A DNA stretch of 64,000 nucleotides from Quillaja saponaria (GCA_029379385.1 CM055613.1:21673652-21737651), one strand, 5' to 3'; shown: positions 19,194 to 31,390, counted from the stretch's first letter. The notes: generated by a model not told the origin, from the sequence alone. Made by a program: numbers and translations.

Positions 19194-22100
19194 ATGCAGG
19201 TTTCTAATGATGTGGTATCAGGTAACTTATCTATTTGCTCAATTGGTGTTAAAGTATTGTTTGATCCTGGAGCTACTCATTCTTTTATATCTTTGTATTT
19301 CGCCTCTTATGCAAGGAGGGCATCTGAGCCTCTCGGGATTCCTTTAGGGATCATGACTCCTTTGGAGGAAATTATTGTAGCAGATAGGTATATTCCTTCT
19401 TGTGAGGTCCTTATGGTTGATGATACTTGTCTGGCAGACTTAATTATACTGAATATGCTGGAGTTTGATGTGATTCTAAGCATGGATTGGTTGTCTAACC
19501 ATCATGCTATGTTAAGTACAATATTCCTAATAAGCTGATTTTTGATTTTCAAAGGGATCAAAGTGAAGTTCTTTGTAATTTGATTTCAGTTATTCAGGCT
19601 CGACGGCTTATTTAGAAAGAAACATCAGGCTTATTTGGCTTATGTTAGGGATACTCAGTTAGAGTGTCATCTTTTAGAGCATATTCTAGTGGTGAAAGAG
19701 TTCTCTGACATATTTTCTAAAGAGCTTCTTAGGACTTCCTCTTGATCGAGAGATAAAGTTCGGTATTGAGTTGTTAATTGGTACTCAGCCGATTTTTATT
19801 TCCCCTTATCAGATGGCTCTTGGTGAATTGATGGAGCTGAAGGTACAGTTGCAGGATTTGTTAGATAAGGGATTCATTTGTCCTAGTTCATCTCCTTGGG
19901 GTGCTCTAGTACTGTTTGTTAAAAAAAAGGATGGCTCGTTCAGACTGTGCATTGATTACTAGCAGTTGAATAAAGTCACAGTTAAGAACAAGTTTTCTCT
20001 CTCCAGGATTGATGATTTATTTGACCAATTGCAGGGGCCTCAATACTTTTCTAAGATTGATCTTCGTTTGGGGTATCATCAACTCTGAATTAAGAAGGAT
20101 GACATTCTGAAGATTTCTTTTCGTACTCGGTATGGACAATACGAGTTTTTGGTTATGTCTTTTGGGCTTATTAATGCCCCTGCAGCTTTCATAGATCTGA
20201 TGAATAGGGTATTTAAGCCTTTCTTGGACCAGTTTGTTATTGTTTTCATTGATGACATCTTGGAATATTCTTGGAGCGAAGAAGAAGAGCATGAGAAACA
20301 TTTTTGCATTATATTAGAGATACTTACGGGAAAATAAGCTTTATACTAAATTCTCTAAGTGTGAATTCTGGTCGGATCAGGTGACTTTTCTTGGGCATGT
20401 CATTTCTAAGGAAGGAATTCAAATTGATCATAAGAAAGAAGCGGTTCAAAGTTGGCCTCATTCAACAAATGTGTCTGAAATCTAAAGTTTTTTGGGCTTG
20501 GCTGGTTATTATATAGATTTGTGAAGAATTTCTCCCATTGCTGCTCCTATGACTCAATTAACTCAGAAAGGAGTTAAGTTTGTGTGGTCTGAAACTTGTG
20601 AGGAAAGCTTTCAAAAACTGAAAAACTTGTTTAACCTCAGCTCCTGTTCTTATACTTCTTTCAGGTACGAGTAAATATACAATGTTTTGTGATTCATCCC
20701 TACTAGACTTGGTTGTGTTTTAATGCAGGATGACAAGGTGGTGGCGTATGCTTTGAGGTAGTTGAAGAAGCATGAGATGCACTACCCTACTTTTGATCTT
20801 GAAATGGCGGGGGTAATTTTTGCATTAAAGATTTGGAGGCATTACTTGTTTGGTGAGACTAAGATTTATATGGATCTCAAAAGCCTTAAATATATATTTG
20901 ATCAGAAAGAGTTAAATTTGAGGTAACATAGGTGGATTGAGCTTCTGGAAGATTATGATTGCTTGATTTCTTATCATCCGGGTAAAGCAAATGTGGTTAT
21001 GGATGCTTTGAGTAGAAAGTCAATGAGTAGTTTATCCCATTTGACGACTGTTCGCAATCAAATTCTAAAGGACTAGCAGAGGTGTTTAGCTAAGGGAGTT
21101 AAATTTAAGGTGACTCCTCAAGAGGTGTGCTGTTAGCCCATATTCAAGTGAAATCCGCTTTTGCAGGTTGGATAGTGAAGGAGTACTAAGGTTCCATGAC
21201 CAGATTGTTGTGACATCTGATCTGGAGTTAAGAAAGATTCTTGAAGCTGCTCACTGCTCATATGCCATGAATTCAGGTTCTTCTAAAATGTATCGAGATT
21301 TGAAGAAATTTTATTAGTGGGATGGTATGAATAAAGACGTAGCTGATTTTGTTTCTAGGTGCCTGGTGTTTCAACAAGTGAAAGTTGAGCATCAGAGGCC
21401 TGTAGGAATGCTACAAAGGCTAGATATTCTAGAGTGGAAGTGGGAAAAAGTTACTATGGACTTCATATCAAGACTTCTTAAGACTTTTAGGGGTTTTGAT
21501 TCCATTTGGGTTATTGTAGATCGTTTGATGAAGTTCGCTCATTTTCTTCTAGTGAAGACTACTTATTTAGCACATCAGTATGCGAAGTTATATATAGATG
21601 AGATTGTTTCATGACATGGAGTACCAATTTCTATTATTTCTGACCAGGGCTCACAATTCACTCCGGCATTCTGGAAATCTTTCAAGAGGCTATTATTTTT
21701 GAAGCATCTTCTGCTAATAGAATTTGCTTATAACAACAGTTATCATAGTAGCATTCAAATGACACCATTTGGAACATTATACATAAGGAAGTGTCGATCT
21801 CCAATTAGATGGTTCGAAACAGGTCAACGTCAGTTGTTAGGGCTAGAGCTAGTTCAGGATGTTGTAGATAAGGTGCAAGTGATCTGTGATAGGCAAAGAA
21901 CAACTCAAAGTAGACAAAAGTTGTATGCTGATAACCGTAAGAGACAATTGGAGTTTGAAGTAGGTGATCATGTGTTCTTGAAAGTTTACTCTTTTAAGAC
22001 CATGAGATTTGGTAAAAAGGACAAGCTAAGTCTGAGATTTATTAGACCTTTCTAGATCCTGGAAAGGGTTGGAGCAATGGCGTACAGGTTAGCGTTGCCC

Positions 22101-22440
22101 TCCGGAGTTGGATAGGGTACATCCAGTATTTCATGTATCAATGCTTCAGAAGTATCTACCGGATGAGTCTCATGTGCTACGAATTCAGGAGGCACAAGTT
22201 GATAAGAATCTTTCATACGAGGAATAATCGATAGCCATCATTGATAGACAAACTCATAAACTTTGATCAAAAGGTATTCCTTCAGTAAAAAGTTATTGAT
22301 ATGGCAACATCATGGAGATTAGAAGGTCACTTGGGAATCCGAGGATATGATGAAACAATGATACCCGTATCTTTTTGAATGATCCAGGTACTTAGTATAC
22401 TTTTATACTCTTCAATCTAAAATTCGGGATGAATTTCTTT
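19194..22440 (+). pseudogene. Ty3 chromovirus polyprotein without gag
   Basis: Decayed pol of a Tekay/Del-like Ty3 element. In order: aspartic protease with LFDPGATHSFIS (19,255-19,290); reverse transcriptase from about 19,840, with [25 protein letters not shown] and the FIDD active site at about 20,245-20,256; RNase H to about 21,010; the integrase zinc region and core, with TMDFISRLL near 21,455 and SDQGSQFTP near 21,640; a GKKDKLSLRFIRPF stretch near 22,010; and a weak chromodomain-like tail (IDRQTHKL, GIPSVKSY) at 22,235-22,305. More than ten stops and shifts interrupt it. Integrase lacks the segment between SDQGSQFTPAFW and the C-terminal domain's lead-in. Gag is absent. LTR pieces on both sides mark it as one deleted element. 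Confidence 0.85.
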
Positions 22441-22441
22441 T

Positions 22442-22453
22442 AAGGGGGAAGAC
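22442..22453 (+). other. Polypurine tract
   Basis: AAGGGGGAAGAC directly precedes the TG of the 3' LTR, where plus-strand priming would occur. Confidence 0.65.
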
Positions 22454-22790
22454 TGTTATAACTTGATACTTTAGTATTCCGTCATGGATTATGTTGGAAA
22501 TTTATTTTAAAAATAAATGTGATGTGTAATTTTTTTTTTAAGGTAAATAAAATAGGTGTTTAGTTAGGATAAAAGGGGTAAGAGATATTATGGTATATAC
22601 ATATAGTTTTATATATTGTAGAATAAACCATACCCACATATTTCAACTTTAGATTTTGACCTTGGAGTTTTTTTTTATTTTTTATTCCATTCACTTTTCT
22701 CCTCCCACTTAGACTAAAAGTCTATCTTAGGAAGCTCCATTGCCTAACATTTTTTTTGCTATTCTTTCCTTGGTCCTTCGTGAAGCTTAT
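22454..22790 (+). repeat. 3' LTR of the Ty3 chromovirus (visible part)
   Basis: It starts TGTTATAACTTGATAC after the polypurine tract. Bases 22,549-22,780 pair with the 5' LTR fragment at 18,918-19,133. The outer end cannot be fixed because the 5' copy is truncated; the LTR may run several hundred bases further. Confidence 0.7.
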
Positions 22791-24460
22791 TGTGTTTGCC
22801 TAGTGGGAGTTTGCCTATGGAGTTGATGTGTGCTGCTGTTGCTAGGCCGCTTGCAATTTTTCCACTACATAGCCGAGAGGTGAAGGGTTAGGCTGTTTTA
22901 CAGCCTTTAAACAGGCGGTAAGTTCTTTCATTTTGTGGACTGTAATGCTATCTATGGTGAGTCCAAGAAGCTCCTTGTTAGTTTTTGGTGTTGAGGTTGA
23001 TTTTCTTGTGTATGTACCGTGTAGGGAAGAAGCTAAAAGTGCCTTAAGGGATTGTTTTCTTGGTTCTTACGACTGCACTGTTTTCCCTATTTTGGGGGCA
23101 ACATTTAGTTGGAGAGTGGATGATTGGATGAGGGAATTGTAGTAGCAAGTAGAAAAGAGTAAAAATTTGGGCTGTTAGTAATTGGTTTAATTGTTTAGTG
23201 ATTAAGGAGTTGTTAGTAGTTAGTTAGCTTATAAATTTTGTCCAAGTATTTTCATATATCTTGATGGTTTGAGCTAGCATTAGAAACTAAAAAAGAAAAA
23301 AAATTATGGGTAAAAGGTTAAAATCAAAGAATTTATAGGATAATCACATGGGAATAAGATTCCTTGAAATTTGAAGATATAGATATTGGAAGGTAAGAGT
23401 TCAAGTTTTGGTAGATAAAAATAAAAAATAAAAAATTGAAAGTGAGTTTTATGTTAGGAATCAGATGATATAGGATTTCTTAGTAGATGCATTAGTATGT
23501 ATGCATAGGGCTGATACACCAGCTGAGCCTCCTGTGATTGACCAACTTTGTTCATGAAGCTAGAGAGCGGCAAGAAGAAGGGCCTCATCTATATGGCTTT
23601 GGGGGTTGTATCAACTCCTAGCAGGTGATGAGTGAATTTCGGTCTGTAGCTTCAGCCATCACTACACATAGCATCAGAATGGCTTCAGCTTCATCTCCAT
23701 TTTCTTTGGGATTCACTTTAGAGCAGATAGAGTTTGCTATTTTGAGTATGATTTTGTGCTAGTGAACTTAGAAATGTTTATTTTTATGACTTTTATAAAA
23801 GGTGTTGAATTGAATTGAAGGAACAGTTGTTGGATAAATGGGACACAATTAGCACAAAAGGACCAAGAGAAGAAGTCAAAAGAGCACTAATTGAAGATGG
23901 GCCAGATTAGTGCATGGCTGAGGGCCGTGCGAGTCATTAAAAGCTGTGCAATATTCTGTTTAGCATGCAGTACCAAAGGCAACCAACATATCACCTGATG
24001 AATTTCTAATTATACAGGGTGTTGCTGCCTCCCAAGATTACCCTGGGAATACCCATCATAATTCAATTTAGCAAAAGTAGGAGAAGGCTGCCACCTTAAG
24101 ATTACAACTTTCTTTAAAAACATTCAATTTGGAATCCAGAATGGCAAAAATATAAGCTAATAGGAGTCTCTAAAGTGAAGTTTAACATTACCTTTCAAAG
24201 CAGTACGAATTAGGTTGATGGCCATATATGCTTGCCACCTTGCTTTCCACATTTCAATCTATGATTTCCACTAGTCCTCCTTTTCCCTTGAGGCATGTAG
24301 CAACACATCCTACTGCTGCCACATAATAGCTTAATTTGATTGGTGAGTCAACCTTCAAGCTTGCTAGTTTTACACCTAGCAGCTTAGTTTGATGCGTCAC
24401 ACCCTTCAAGCTTGCTAGTTTGACACCTAGTAGCTTCAGTTGGCAGCTTCTTTAAATAGC
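22791..24460. other. Unassigned; possible LTR tail and decayed element
   Basis: This may include the rest of the 3' LTR. Short frames such as 22,933-23,142 show no family motif. A duplicated segment containing CCTTCAAGCTTGCTAGTTT lies at about 24,351-24,385 and 24,406-24,440. Nothing else is recognised. Confidence 0.3.
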
Positions 24461-25409
24461 CCCCATGAATTTCATTTTTAGGATCTTTTCTTCCCAATTC
24501 CAATATTAGCATGTATAACTTATTTCTTTCATAGGATAATTATTTTTTTAGGACAAATTCCCAACCAACGTTATGCAATACTTATGCACAATTATCTTTA
24601 ACATAATAACCAATGGAACAATTATGTCATGGCATTGCATATTCAATTCATGCATATGCATCATTTAACTTAAGGTTGTGCATTCCCTAACTAATTTTTA
24701 ATGGCAAACATAGCTCACAATGATAAACACATAGCAACATATACATAACATGTTTATAGTAAGCACACAAATTTTATTGTCCACTTAAATGAATTAACTG
24801 TACTAATCCACAAGTCCAAATATATAAAACACATGTCATTTTAAAGCTATATGAGTCTATTTTAAATTTCATCAAGCCAAGTTTCATTTGGACAACTATA
24901 TCACAAAATATGAATAATTAAGCAGGCATAGGTCCAATCTGCCAACCAAACAACATTGAACAATCATGTTTTGTTATTTTTTTAGACTCATTCATGATTA
25001 TAGCCAATAAATCATACATATGCATCTGCTTATGCTTTATTTCCATTAACATATCATTCTTGACATGCCTTGGTGTAATGTCATGACACACACACACAAT
25101 GCACACAACCTGCATGTTGCTTATGTTACTAGTCCTTTTCATGCTAGCATAGATTTAAAACTTACACTTTAAGAGTGCATGAATACTTGAAGCATATATA
25201 GACTAAACTAACATGTCAAGTAAACACTAAAGCAGTTGACACAGTCTGATCACACTTGCATAGTTTTATATGTCAAGCAATTCAAACTAGGGAAGACATA
25301 CACTATATAAGCTAAGCTAACAAGTCAAGTACTCAACAAAACAGATACCATAATCTAATTATATAAACATGTTTCAAGTGTCTAACATAAAGAAAATGGG
25401 AATGTTACA
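24461..25409 (-). repeat. Ty3 LTR on the minus strand, candidate
   Basis: On the minus strand an LTR begins TGTAACATTCCC (25,409 downwards), preceded by the polypurine-like AGAAGGGGAGTAA (25,410-25,424) and a short polyprotein tail. This is the usual 3' end of Tekay-type Ty3 elements. The inner boundary is clear; the far end near 24,460 is only a guess. Confidence 0.5.
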
Positions 25410-25615
25410 TTACTCCCCTTCTAGTTTGGGAATTTTGTCCCTAAAATTCACTTTACTTTTCAACTTACTTGTATTTTTCATTTTATTTGAATTAGGCATT
25501 CTACCTTCTTTAATTCTATCATCTTTCAATTCTTCAAAGCATGTCATAAACATGAATTATGTTAATGAAATATTAAAGTGAATCAAGTAAAAATAAGTTT
25601 TCGCTGTGCACTTTG
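25410..25615 (-). pseudogene. 3' tail of a minus-strand Ty3 element
   Basis: The minus strand shows a polypurine tract preceded by AAATTTTAGGGACAAAATTC, resembling the terminal codons of chromovirus polyproteins. It is cut at about 25,615, where pararetrovirus sequence begins. Confidence 0.4.
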
Positions 25616-26434
25616 ATTACATAAAAAAAGTCGAGGCATCTGAAAACTTGTCCTTTGACAGTTTACTTCTTTGACTCAAAGAGATAATAGCTGGTATTTT
25701 GAGAAGATTTCTAATTTTGTCAACTTTTCTGGTTCTAGTTTCGATAGTTTGTCTAGGAATAATAAATAAATTATCTTACTAGAAAATATAGAAAAAGAAT
25801 TACAAAATTGGAATCTTCCTCATACTTTTGATAAACAAATTTATAGGATGTGTTAGGGATACTAGACACAATAAGTTCTCGGATTCCTTATTAGGATGTA
25901 TAGAATCAAGCCTCTGTAATGGTTCTATATTCTTTAGTTGCTATCCTAATTTTTCAATTTCCCTGATAGATTAAAACATTATGAATGCCGTAACTCTAAA
26001 CATTCATTCTCATAGTTTTGATATGTTACTAGGATCTGAAAACGTAGTCCTAATATATAGAATTTATTATAAAGTCATGAATACTATGGCACCTAATGCC
26101 AGGATAGAATCAAAAAGAGGTGAAACTACCCTTTAACTAATCCATCTAAGACCAATATGGTAGTTCCAAAAACAATAACTTGGGATCAGGTAAAGCTTCA
26201 TGAAACTTGGAAAGTAGACAAAGGAATTTCCCCTAAGAAAATAGAGACTAGAGACTTAGAATCAGTAATTGAATACACTGATGGTGATGTAAAGATAAAA
26301 TTCTCTTCAAACAGAAAGATTAGGTTAAACTTAGGAGAATCTTCTAGAATGATGTGTACTTCTATTCCCACATCAGAACATGAAATAAAGCAGCTAATTG
26401 AAGGAATAATAAAGTCAAAAGACCAGGTAAGTTA
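25616..26434 (+). pseudogene. Endogenous florendovirus-like leader and movement protein fragment
   Basis: Plus-strand piece matching the leader (from about 25,622) and movement-protein region of copies A and B. The ORF1 start region is at about 25,685. An internal deletion near 25,850 joins the N-terminal part directly to the 30K-type core. The open stretch 26,157-26,435 carries VVPKTITWDQVKL and the basic/serine-rich segment after it. Stops are frequent. At 26,434 the movement sequence breaks off and leader sequence starts again. Confidence 0.75.
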
Positions 26435-26618
26435 GTCCGTGGAGTGAAGGACATTGAGGGTTGAGTAAGTCCTTTGACAGTTTTCCCCTTTGACTTGAAG
26501 ATAAAATGGTTGGTATTTTAAGAAGATTTTTAAATTCTGTTAATTCTTCTGGTTCTAGTTCTGATAACTTGTCTAGGAATAATAAAGAAGTTATTCTAGT
26601 AGAAAATATAGAAAAGGA
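26435..26618 (+). pseudogene. Second leader and ORF1 start, tandem junction
   Basis: The leader motif GTTGAGTAAGTCCTTTGACAG-like run and the ORF1 ATG region (about 26,505) recur here, directly after the movement fragment. This is a head-to-tail junction of two partial viral units. It is cut at about 26,618 by Ty3 gag sequence. Confidence 0.7.
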
Positions 26619-27000
26619 GGCCACGAGATAGGACCATATTCAGCTATAGGACAAAAGTGCTTTGGATATGGTCAAGAAGGACATTTCCAACGAAATTGTC
26701 CTACATGTAATAAGAAACTAGCAGTAGGGGGACCGGCTGCATAAGGATATGTGTTTGTGTTAACTAAACAAGATGCCCAAAAGAATCTAAACGTAATCAA
26801 AGGTACGTGCCTACTAAATAGATATTCTGTGAATGTATTGTTTGATACTAGAGCTACACATTTGTTCATAGCATGTGCCTGTAAGGATAGACTAGATTTG
26901 TGTCACTCTCATATGAAGGTATAAGTGGCAGGAGGAATAGATAACCAAACCACCATAACCGTAACTTCATATCAACAGAACATATATGACTATTGAACAC
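26619..27000 (+). pseudogene. Ty3 gag knuckle and protease fragment
   Basis: Plus-strand remnant with a degraded zinc knuckle (CFGYGQEGHFQRNC, second cysteine lost) near 26,660-26,702 and a protease motif VLFDTRATHLF (normally DxGA/S) at about 26,836-26,868. It is typical of Ty3 chromovirus gag-protease junctions. Both ends are truncated. It lies inside or between pararetrovirus pieces, so it is either a nested insertion or a recombination patch. Confidence 0.65.
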
Positions 27001-27236
27001 TTATATTTACAAATAAAACTTTGATGAGCCAAATTAATTTGTCAAATGTATAACCCATATTGATGAAGGCATAGTCAAGAAATTCTTTAACCCCTTCCCT
27101 AAATTCATCTGACATAGCATGATATGCTTAATCTTTTTGTCCCTGCTTAGTAAAATTCAAGCAGTGTTTCGCTATGGCCTCCTAAGCACATGACATAGAC
27201 AAGTCAATCTCGCTATGTCTATGTCTTGTTAGACAT
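27001..27236 (-). other. Unassigned; weak CACTA-transposase-like stretch
   Basis: The minus strand around 27,060-27,120 reads SDEFREGVKEFLDYAF, similar in shape to the transposase-associated domain of CACTA elements (YxxGVxxFLxxAF). There is no further support, so this is a lead only. Confidence 0.2.
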
Positions 27237-27300
27237 ATGAATATAGTTTTCTAATTGTATTCTTCTTTTTCCAGGGTCTGTTATTTTATCAATTAAGTCT
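27237..27300 (-). pseudogene. 64-bp inverted florendovirus-like fragment
   Basis: It matches the minus-strand ORF1 linker seen at 11,540-11,600. It ends at AAGTCT, where the sequence switches to plus-strand movement-protein sequence; AGTCT is present on both sides, so the switch uses microhomology. Confidence 0.65.
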
Positions 27301-28704
27301 GAAACAAGACTATATAATTAAAACCATGGAAGAGTCAATTCTCTTCAAGGATGGACAAGATACATTTAAACTCCTCTTCTAAATTAATAGAAGAACATAA
27401 GAAGAATTTAAATACCTTCATATAGGGATGGTTCAGGTAGCATTAAAACCTTTAACTAGATTTGGATTAAATACTTCTGCCCTTATATGTGTTAGGGATA
27501 CAAGACATAATAAATTTTCAGACTCCTTATTAGGGTGTATAGAGTCAAGTCTTTGTGATGGTACTATCTTCTTTAGCTGTTATCCTAATTTTCAATATCC
27601 TTAACCGATTAAAACATAATGAATGCATTAACTTTAAATATTCAGTCTCATGGTTTTGATATGTTACCAGGATCTGAAAATGTTGTCCTAATATATAGGA
27701 TTTATTACAAGGTAATGAACACTATGGCTCCAAATGCTAAAATTGAGTCAAAACGAGGAGAAACCACACTTTTTATAGCTAATCCAGCTAAGACCAATAT
27801 GGTGGTACCAAAGACAATTACTTGGGATCAGGTCAATCTTCCAGAAACCTGGAAAATTGACTAAGGAATTCATCCTAAGAAAATAGAGTCTAGAGACCTA
27901 GAATCAGTAGTTGAATATATTGATGGGGATGTGGAGATAAAATTCTCTGCAAACAGAAAGATTAAACTGAACCTAGGAGAGTCTTCTAGAAGGAGGTCTA
28001 CGTCTTTAATTCCTACCACTGAAATTGAAAGAAGACAAGTAATTGAGGGAATAATAAAATCCAAAGATCAGGTTAGTCACCCTCAGTACCAGGTTGAAAC
28101 ACCTTCAGAGTTACGGTTAAAATCACCTTAAGAAATAATTCACCAACACCTTTTGAAATGGGATATAGCGTATGCATGTTATCCTCTACAAAGTCGTTAC
28201 GCCCATTTACCATTAAACATAGGTTTTATACAACTTTTAGTGAAAAAGAAAGAGATTACTGGATCTTTATGCATAAGCAGTATACGGAAAAATTCCATAA
28301 AAAGCTAGCATTCTTTAATAGTTTGAACGAGCCTTTAGGTTCCATAGGAAAAATTGGCCTAATTTTGAGGATCCTAAGTTCATTAATGTCCTAGAAACTG
28401 CTTATCAAAACTTTTTCACCAAGGAAGGAAAGAATATAGTAGTAATTCATCCCCCAGAGTCAACACTTCTAGTTAAAAAATCTAAAGGTGAAATAATAGC
28501 TAATCCTTATTCAGCTATACCAAAAGAAGCATCCATGTCAAGTGCCTTGGTTGAAATATCCAACCAAAATAATTACACAAATTTATTTCTTCAATCCTTA
28601 GGAAAACAGTCCTCAAGGATATAAAATTTTCTTATTCAGGAAAAGTCGTCCCAGCAAATAATTCCTCAGACTTCAAGATCTTCTAGTAAATAGTCTACTA
28701 CGAT
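27301..28704 (+). pseudogene. Endogenous florendovirus-like movement and coat N-terminal fragment
   Basis: Plus-strand remnant running through the movement core, the VVPKTITWDQVNL block (27,800-27,850), the serine/arginine-rich segment (27,960-28,060), and then the coat N-terminal region to about 28,700. It aligns with copy B over its whole length. Open stretches are 27,619-27,864, 27,931-28,131 and 28,158-28,394, with stops and shifts between. It ends abruptly where minus-strand DNA of another element starts. The movement core keeps LGCIESSLCDG and QSHGFDMLPGSENV-type motifs. Confidence 0.75.
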
Positions 28705-29745
28705 AGATCCCCCAAACTTAAACTAAACAATGTCCTAATGTTTAAAAAAAAAGAAGGAAAACCTTAAATAAAAGATAAAGACACAGAAGACTTTATCATT
28801 CATCAAAATCAACATAATCATCGACCTTAGGATAAGGGAAAGGAGCCGGCAGCTTGTGGCATGGAGGGAAAGTGCTAGGGTCCCATCCTCCTCTTATCAA
28901 CCTTATCTGAAGAAGCTCATTGTTCTGATGTAGCATATCATGATTGTACTACCAATGCTCCACACATTGCACCTCTAGGCGCGAGATGCATTGCCCCAAT
29001 ATGAGGTGCTGGATGTTCATTGGTTTAGGATAAGCTGGAGCCACTGCATTGCCCTTACAAACTACAAATTTCCTGTGCATGAACTTCTTCACAAGGTTGT
29101 CATCAATGGAGCCCTTTTGAAGTTTTATTGGCTCGAAGTCATCCCAAGTTACACTAATTGTGCGCATAATCCAGTAATGAAAGAAAGGAACCACAACCCG
29201 AGATGCTTGCTGTTGGCTGTTTGTAACATAGCACTATGAATCAAACGACCAATGTCAATGGACATATCTCAGATAATTGCATAGGTGAGGAAAACTCTCT
29301 TCTTTGTAAATTCACTAGCATGTCCACTTGGTAACAAATTGGAGAGAATGAAGTAATACCAAGCACTTGCAGTGGACTGGAGCTGACTAGCCTTGAAATG
29401 CACTGATTCCCCATTAGTTAGTTTCTAAGTTAAGTCATGATAACATAAGGCATTGATCACCTCCCCATAGTATATTGTGCCGCTAGAGTAGCACACATAA
29501 TCGTCGATTTCAGGAAAGTTTGGTGTTCCGTAATAAGAGTTAATAGCCGTGCTTGTGAAAGCCACCATTCTTCGTTGAGTTCAAAACCTCATTGAGCCAC
29601 TAACTTCTTATGAGTTAAGTCCTCTTGGAATCGTTTCTCTGTCTCAGCGGATACAAATCAAGTGGCATCATGGCCTTGGCTGGTGGCGGTGGCAATGCAT
29701 AAGCATTTTGTAGCTTTAGTTTTAGGTGCTATGGACCTACAATCA
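28705..29745 (-). pseudogene. Plant transposon-type N-terminal domain (Ty3-associated), broken
   Basis: Minus-strand coding remnant. Reading down from about 29,580 it has FTKKRVFLTYAII and MSIDIGRLIHSAM, then a segment resembling FLSFITGLC in one frame and, after a shift, VTWDDFEPIKLQ (28,949-29,194). These recall the 'putative plant transposon protein' domain often found near Athila/Tat-type Ty3 genes in plants. Stops and at least one frameshift break it. No catalytic motif is visible, so I give no function. Confidence 0.45.
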
Positions 29746-30620
29746 TGTTATAACCCGATATCTAGGTAAATGTTTTGGATTTTTTTTATATAATTTGGGT
29801 TTGTGAGAGAAATAAAATTTCAACCAACTTATATATAAGTGTAAACAAAGAATTTATTTGCAACATAAAATATGTCTATATGTTGACTTGACTTCATTAT
29901 TATTTTTTTTTATCCCTCCTTTTATTTTCTTCCATCTTCCTTCCTTTTGATGAATCAACTTCATTCTTGTTTTTCTCTTTCCTCTGAAACCTTCTTACTG
30001 CTCCTTGTGACTGCCCTCACCTCTGCTTTTCCTTCACCTTGTTTGCTGCTTTGCCTCTTCCTTGTCTAGATTTTTTTTTTTAATATTTCCTCTTCATTTG
30101 GCCTCCTCATTAATTCTTTTTATACCTCTTTATTTTCTTCCTCTCCTTCTTTTGATGATCACTTCAGTCCTGTTTTCTCTTTCCTCTGAACCTTCCTTGC
30201 TCTGTTCTCCCTACCTCTGCTTTCTTCCCATTTTTTTTTTTTCAGTGCCTATTCTTCATTTTTTTTTATATATTCTTTCATTTTGGCCTAGACCTTCAAT
30301 CATAGCATGTCGTGTAATTTTTGAGCTGTGAGTTTATCTCTATGTTCTTCATTGTGTGAGGTGGTGAAGGAGATTTTGTGTGCTAAAAGAAGAAGCACCC
30401 TGTGAGTTTCAATGAGAACACAACAACAATGGGTAGCACCAAAGTCTAAAGGTGAATTCAGACTTGGCAATTCGAGCATAAGGATTTCTGAATTTAAGGT
30501 CGTATAATTGTAACTTTGACACTTCAACTCAAACCCATCATATAGGACAGAACTACAAAAAATCATTCCCCAATTTCCATTATTCAATTAATCGTCATGA
30601 TGGTGATAGGTGTATTACAT
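29746..30620 (+). repeat. LTR start of a Ty3 element, candidate
   Basis: TGTTATAACCCGATATCTAGG at 29,746 resembles the 3' LTR start of the chromovirus at 22,454 (TGTTATAACTTGATA) and is a common chromovirus LTR opening. The end is not defined. The block contains pyrimidine-rich stretches like those in the 18.9/22.5 kb LTRs. Confidence 0.4.
29890..30290. repeat. Imperfect ~210-bp tandem duplication, pyrimidine-rich
   Basis: Two successive units share TTTTATTTTCTTCC, CTTTTGATGA, TCCTGTTTTCTCTTTCCTCTGAA-type runs and ACCTCTGCTTT. The 89-codon frame in it is low-complexity leucine/serine and is not a gene. Confidence 0.5.
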
Positions 30621-31390
30621 AGGTGCGAAGTGTTGTGAAGGACGCATTGTTTACTTATTGTTTTTGTCATTTTAAATTTACTAGAATTAGTTAGCTTCAT
30701 GCTTCTGTTTGTGTCTAGAAAATGCTTCAAAATTTTGTTGTGTTAGATAACATCAGAGACATGAGACGTTTTGAAGGAAATCTTGTTTATTGTGTTTAGT
30801 CATTTTTCTTTTAAATTGATGTCCACTCATGCACACATATAGTGTAACCTTATGACTGCTACCCAACATATACTGTGACATTATTTTGGCCAATAAGGTT
30901 TGGGAGTTCGGAAGCTACTAATTTGGTTTAATATAGATCAAACAATTTTTGTTCTTCCAACTTAACAAGAAATATTTAACATCTTAAGCTTGGTTCATTT
31001 CTTGGAAAGAGAATTTTTTTGGAGGTTTCCCGTTATTTGTCTTTTTTTTTTTTTGGGTTAACTTAGTATTGAAATAAATGTTAGAGTATAAATAATATGG
31101 GTAATTTAACTTTAAAGCTAATGTTGGAATTATTAGTAATGTTGAATTGATGAAATTGTATTGATTAAATTGGGGTATGTATATATATATATGCACATAC
31201 TTATGAACTAGAATAAATTGGTTTCCCTTAAGGTGTTTGTTGAAAAGCCTTAAAAGAAATTAGTTTTATGAGTAAAACTTTGAACTTTTAAATCTTTATG
31301 ATTAGGGGTTAATTGAATTTAAATAAAAAGCCTAAGAACAAAGAGTAAATAATTGTTGGTTAATGTTATGAGTTAAGGATTTGATGAAAT
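30620..31390. other. AT-rich spacer
   Basis: No gene or element motif seen. A short TA-repeat lies at about 31,177-31,190. Confidence 0.3.

Noticed and set aside
30062..30331. Leucine/serine-rich 89-codon frame as a membrane protein
   Set aside because: It is explained by the pyrimidine-rich tandem duplication; apparent hydrophobicity follows from CTT/TTC repeats.
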